DNA from: an uncultured Lachnospiraceae bacterium
GTDB taxonomy: Bacteria; Bacillota_A; Clostridia; Lachnospirales; Lachnospiraceae
Reading direction: 5' to 3'
DNA: 7,448 nt
NCBI GenBank assembly: GCA_902795985.1
Contig: CADBNG010000004.1
Coordinates: forward strand, 1 to 7,448
Shown here: positions 5,259 to 7,448 of the stretch, piece after piece
Layout: each line of letters begins with the position of its first letter
Numbering within the stretch: position 1 is the first letter of the stretch
Position numbers and translations under genes: made by a program
Notes under the pieces: model-generated
What the model saw: only the letters and a program-made list of their open reading frames with translations
Told to the model about the DNA's origin: nothing
Database searches by the model: none

Positions 5259-6524
5259 TTATTCCAGATCAAAAATCCGGTAGTTTGCGGATTCCTCGTC
5301 ATCGTGCGCGCCGATCATGAATTCCGTATAGGCGATGACGACGGTGTCAAAATCCTTTTCCATAATGTAGTCGCGGATACTGCCCTGATAGTCGCGCATG
5401 ATGATGCCTTCCACTTCGGAAACGCCGATCGCAAGGAACGCGTTGGTAACGGCGTCAAAGGAATCCCCCAGAACCAGGATTTTCTTTCCTCCGTCATTCC
5501 AGTTATTGATAATGGGCCCGTCATTGCCGTGGTAGGCATAATGCCAGCTGGGGGCATTGTAGATGTCTTCATTGTTCTCCGGATAAAGCACTGCCTGATT
5601 GACCAGGACTTCATCAAAAGACCCCACCAGTACGGCATCATTGATCGTAATGGTAAAAGAAGTATCGTACGCGGGAGTAATCAGGGTATAATCCTCGAGT
5701 CCCGCATAGGTTTCTCCCAGCTTTCGTCCCTGTTCGCCAAGCCAGGACTGGCTGTAAAACGTGCTGACCAGATTTTCGTCCGCATAATTGGAAAGGTCGA
5801 TGGAATAACCCAGATCGGCATTGAGCTTTTCCGCGATGCAGCGCGCCGCGTTTTTCCCGGTCTCCGCGGTCCAGTGATGGTCGGTCTTGTAGAACCAGCC
5901 AAAGGGATCGTCCCCCGGAAGGGTCTTCCGGAGATCCAGCGTTTCCACCCCGGCCTCCTCCAGCCGCGCCAGCAGCCGGTCCGCGTTGTCATTGGGATAC
6001 GTCCCGATCCCGAGGATTTCGGAAATGGCGGCGTCATCCGTATATTTGACCGGCTCGTTGACGTAAAGAAGGGAAATCCCGCGGCTCTGCAGGAAATCCC
6101 GGAAGCCGGTTACCTGCTCCGTCTCGTAATCCGTGCTGGTATAATCATAAACCCCGATAATGTATCCGTTGTCCAGCACATACATATTGTCCTGATTGTA
6201 GCGCTCCGTCAGGCCCAGCTGTTTCGCGACGGCGCCGTTCCGGTCCACCATCTGCTCCTTGAAAAAGAGCGTATCGGAAAACTGGCCGGAAAACTCCGAA
6301 AAGCCCATTTCCTCTTCGTCCGTTTTCTGGTCGGACCCGGTCATCCCGGTCAGCTCTTCGTTTTTCTTCGTCTTCTTTTCCGTCCTGCCCCCGTTACGGA
6401 TTTCCGTCGCCACGGATTTGATCAGCGGACCGATCTGAAGGAAGGACCGGCTGCCGATAAATCCGACGACCATAAAGCCGATCAGGAATAAGGCTAAGAT
6501 TTTCTTTTCAAGATTGTATTTCAA
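5259..6524 (-). CDS. DHHW-family membrane-anchored SGNH-like protein (AlgJ/AlgX-like acetylation partner)
   Basis: This 421-residue protein is predicted to sit outside the membrane and act with an MBOAT transporter in O-acetylation of a surface polysaccharide. An N-terminal anchor spans about residues 9-24. A charged, probably disordered segment follows (about 41-72), then a globular domain. The defining DHHW motif is at 215-218 within KTDHHWT, and a GDSF nucleophile block follows at 353-356 within ILVLGDSFD, as in AlgJ/AlgX-type SGNH-like folds. The start codon is TTG at 6524, chosen because a perfect AGGAGG lies 6 bases upstream and the signal anchor begins there. It follows the MBOAT gene by 57 bases on the same strand. 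Family and context are clear; whether it transfers acetyl itself or only supports the MBOAT is inference, as is the acceptor polymer. Confidence 0.9.
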   Translation of the reverse strand: MKYNLEKKILALFLIGFMVVGFIGSRSFLQIGPLIKSVATEIRNGGRTEKKTKKNEELTGMTGSDQKTDEEEMGFSEFSGQFSDTLFFKEQMVDRNGAVAKQLGLTERYNQDNMYVLDNGYIIGVYDYTSTDYETEQVTGFRDFLQSRGISLLYVNEPVKYTDDAAISEILGIGTYPNDNADRLLARLEEAGVETLDLRKTLPGDDPFGWFYKTDHHWTAETGKNAARCIAEKLNADLGYSIDLSNYADENLVSTFYSQSWLGEQGRKLGETYAGLEDYTLITPAYDTSFTITINDAVLVGSFDEVLVNQAVLYPENNEDIYNAPSWHYAYHGNDGPIINNWNDGGKKILVLGDSFDAVTNAFLAIGVSEVEGIIMRDYQGSIRDYIMEKDFDTVVIAYTEFMIGAHDDEESANYRIFDLE

Positions 6525-6530
6525 CAGGTT

Positions 6531-6536
6531 CCTCCT
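6531..6536 (-). promoter_or_regulatory. Perfect AGGAGG ribosome site for a TTG start
   Basis: The minus strand reads AGGAGG, six bases (AACCTG), then TTG at 6524-6522. No ATG with a comparable site precedes the hydrophobic anchor, so this ribosome site fixes the unusual start codon of the DHHW-family gene. Confidence 0.8.
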
Positions 6537-6548
6537 ATGGACATCGGG

Positions 6549-6568
6549 AAAAATCTCCGGCTGCGGAG
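6549..6568 (-). terminator. Weak terminator-like hairpin between MBOAT and DHHW genes
   Basis: On the minus strand CTCCG and CGGAG (6568-6564 and 6559-6555) enclose CAGC and are followed by ATTTTT and then CCC. The stem is only 5 bp and the T run short. Partial termination or mRNA processing between the two genes is possible; full termination is unlikely, because the DHHW start follows within 30 bases. Confidence 0.35.
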
Positions 6569-6581
6569 TCCCGGGCCTTTT

Positions 6582-7448
6582 TTAAAAGTTTCCGTACAGG
6601 AACGGGTTGTTGTTTCCGGCAATTACGAAAGAAACTGCGATCACAAACAAAACGCCCAGCGCTCCCGCCATAACCGCTTCCGCCACGATCCGTTTCGTTC
6701 CGGTGAGCACCTGCAGCTTCCTTTTGACCAGCGGGATCACCGGCGTCGCAAACAGCACCGCGGCAATCACGAAAAAGCGGTACTGTCCCCACAGTACGCC
6801 GGCACGGATATCCGCCAGAGCGCTCTTCGCCGTAAACATTCCCCCGATATACCGGAACCCTTCCGGCAGACTGGCGGAATTGAACAGGACCCACTGGAAA
6901 TTGATGAACAGCAGCACGGGAATCCGGTACAGGATTTTAAACACCCGGCCCGGCAGCCTTTTCGGAAGATCCAGGGCTTTCTCCAGCGCAATCACCGCGA
7001 AATAGAACATGCCCCAGATGATAAAGGTCCAGTTGGCACCGTGCCAGATACCTGTCAGCGCCCAGACAACGAACAGGTTGAAGTACAGCCGGGAGCGTTT
7101 TTCCACCCGGGATCCGCCCAGCGGGAAATAGACATAGTTCCGGAACCACCGTCCCAGGGAAATATGCCACCGGCGCCAGAATTCGGAAACGGAAGCCGTC
7201 ATGTAGGGGTATTTGAAGTTCTTTTCGCTGTGGATCCCGAAGATCCGGCCGATGCCGATGGCCATTTCGGAATACCCGGAAAAATCATAATACAGCTGCA
7301 GTGTATAGCAGATGGATCCCAGCCACAGAAAAGCCGCGGACGGGTCCTGCGTCCCGCCGAACGTTTCCACCGTAACCTTTGCCAGCACATCCGCCAGAAG
7401 AATTTTCTTAACGTAGCCCCGGACGAACAGGAGGCTGCCGCTCTGCAG
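6582..7448 (-). CDS. MBOAT-family membrane O-acyltransferase (AlgI/PatA-like), 5' end missing
   Basis: The visible 288 residues are the C-terminal part of a polytopic membrane acyltransferase that moves acetyl groups across the membrane to an extracellular acceptor. The frame is open to the window edge, beginning LQSGSLLFVRGYVKKILLAD, which matches the family's G-x-x-KK-hydrophobic-AD segment. A GTG start at 7388 would cut into that conserved segment and is rejected. Further landmarks (numbered in the fragment) are YYDFSGYSEMAIG at 53-65, the WRRWHISLGRWFRNYVYFPLGG region at 91-112, and GIWHGANWTFIIWG at 133-146 with the essential histidine H136. Several hydrophobic helices follow to the C-terminus. 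Full family members are about 450-500 residues, so roughly 180-200 are off the edge. The DHHW-family partner lies directly downstream. Wall polymer, teichoic acid or exopolysaccharide could be the acceptor. Confidence 0.94.
   Translation of the reverse strand: MQSGSLLFVRGYVKKILLADVLAKVTVETFGGTQDPSAAFLWLGSICYTLQLYYDFSGYSEMAIGIGRIFGIHSEKNFKYPYMTASVSEFWRRWHISLGRWFRNYVYFPLGGSRVEKRSRLYFNLFVVWALTGIWHGANWTFIIWGMFYFAVIALEKALDLPKRLPGRVFKILYRIPVLLFINFQWVLFNSASLPEGFRYIGGMFTAKSALADIRAGVLWGQYRFFVIAAVLFATPVIPLVKRKLQVLTGTKRIVAEAVMAGALGVLFVIAVSFVIAGNNNPFLYGNF

Noticed and set aside
5235..6491. A 418-codon open frame on the plus strand
   Set aside because: It is antisense to the DHHW-family gene, which has a ribosome site, membrane anchor and diagnostic motifs. 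The plus-strand translation shows none of these.

Overview
The window reads as chromosomal DNA of a moderately GC-rich Bacillota, most likely class Clostridia. This is an inference from strong AGGAGG-type ribosome sites, a TTG start, a Gram-positive-style lipobox protein, compact co-directional genes and the gene families present; no rRNA or tRNA is here to confirm it. There are eight protein-coding genes (one cut by the right edge), and gene-free stretches are all under 300 bases.

Region 1 (89-2912, minus strand) carries four genes, transcribed from right to left. The first is an exported lipoprotein ending in a barnase-type ribonuclease domain with every catalytic residue in place. Next come its barstar-family inhibitor, a chloramphenicol-acetyltransferase-like (CatA-type) enzyme, and a compact metal-dependent amidohydrolase. 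The ribonuclease and inhibitor form a clear toxin/immunity-like or nutritional RNase pair: the RNase is exported and tethered by a long acidic linker, while the inhibitor stays in the cytosol.

Region 2 (2913-3207) is a divergent intergenic stretch. It holds a plausible extended -10 promoter for the ribonuclease gene, a near-consensus promoter for the rightward genes, and several hairpins.

Region 3 (3208-5114, plus strand) is a two-gene unit: a short formate/nitrite-type channel whose stop codon overlaps the start of folC (folylpolyglutamate/dihydrofolate synthase). The pairing fits one-carbon metabolism, in which formate enters the tetrahydrofolate pool.

Region 4 (5115-5258) lies between convergent genes. 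It contains a two-tier hairpin and a second copy of a CCTGTCCCCTTT / AAAGGGGACAGG motif, a REP-like repeat that also looks suited to bidirectional termination.

Region 5 (5259-7448, minus strand) is an MBOAT acyltransferase (5' end outside the window) followed by a DHHW/AlgJ-like SGNH-type membrane-anchored protein. Together they are a typical cell-surface polysaccharide O-acetylation pair.

The most notable item is the lipoprotein-anchored barnase with its barstar. All genes belong to recognisable families, and I see no wholly unknown multi-gene system.
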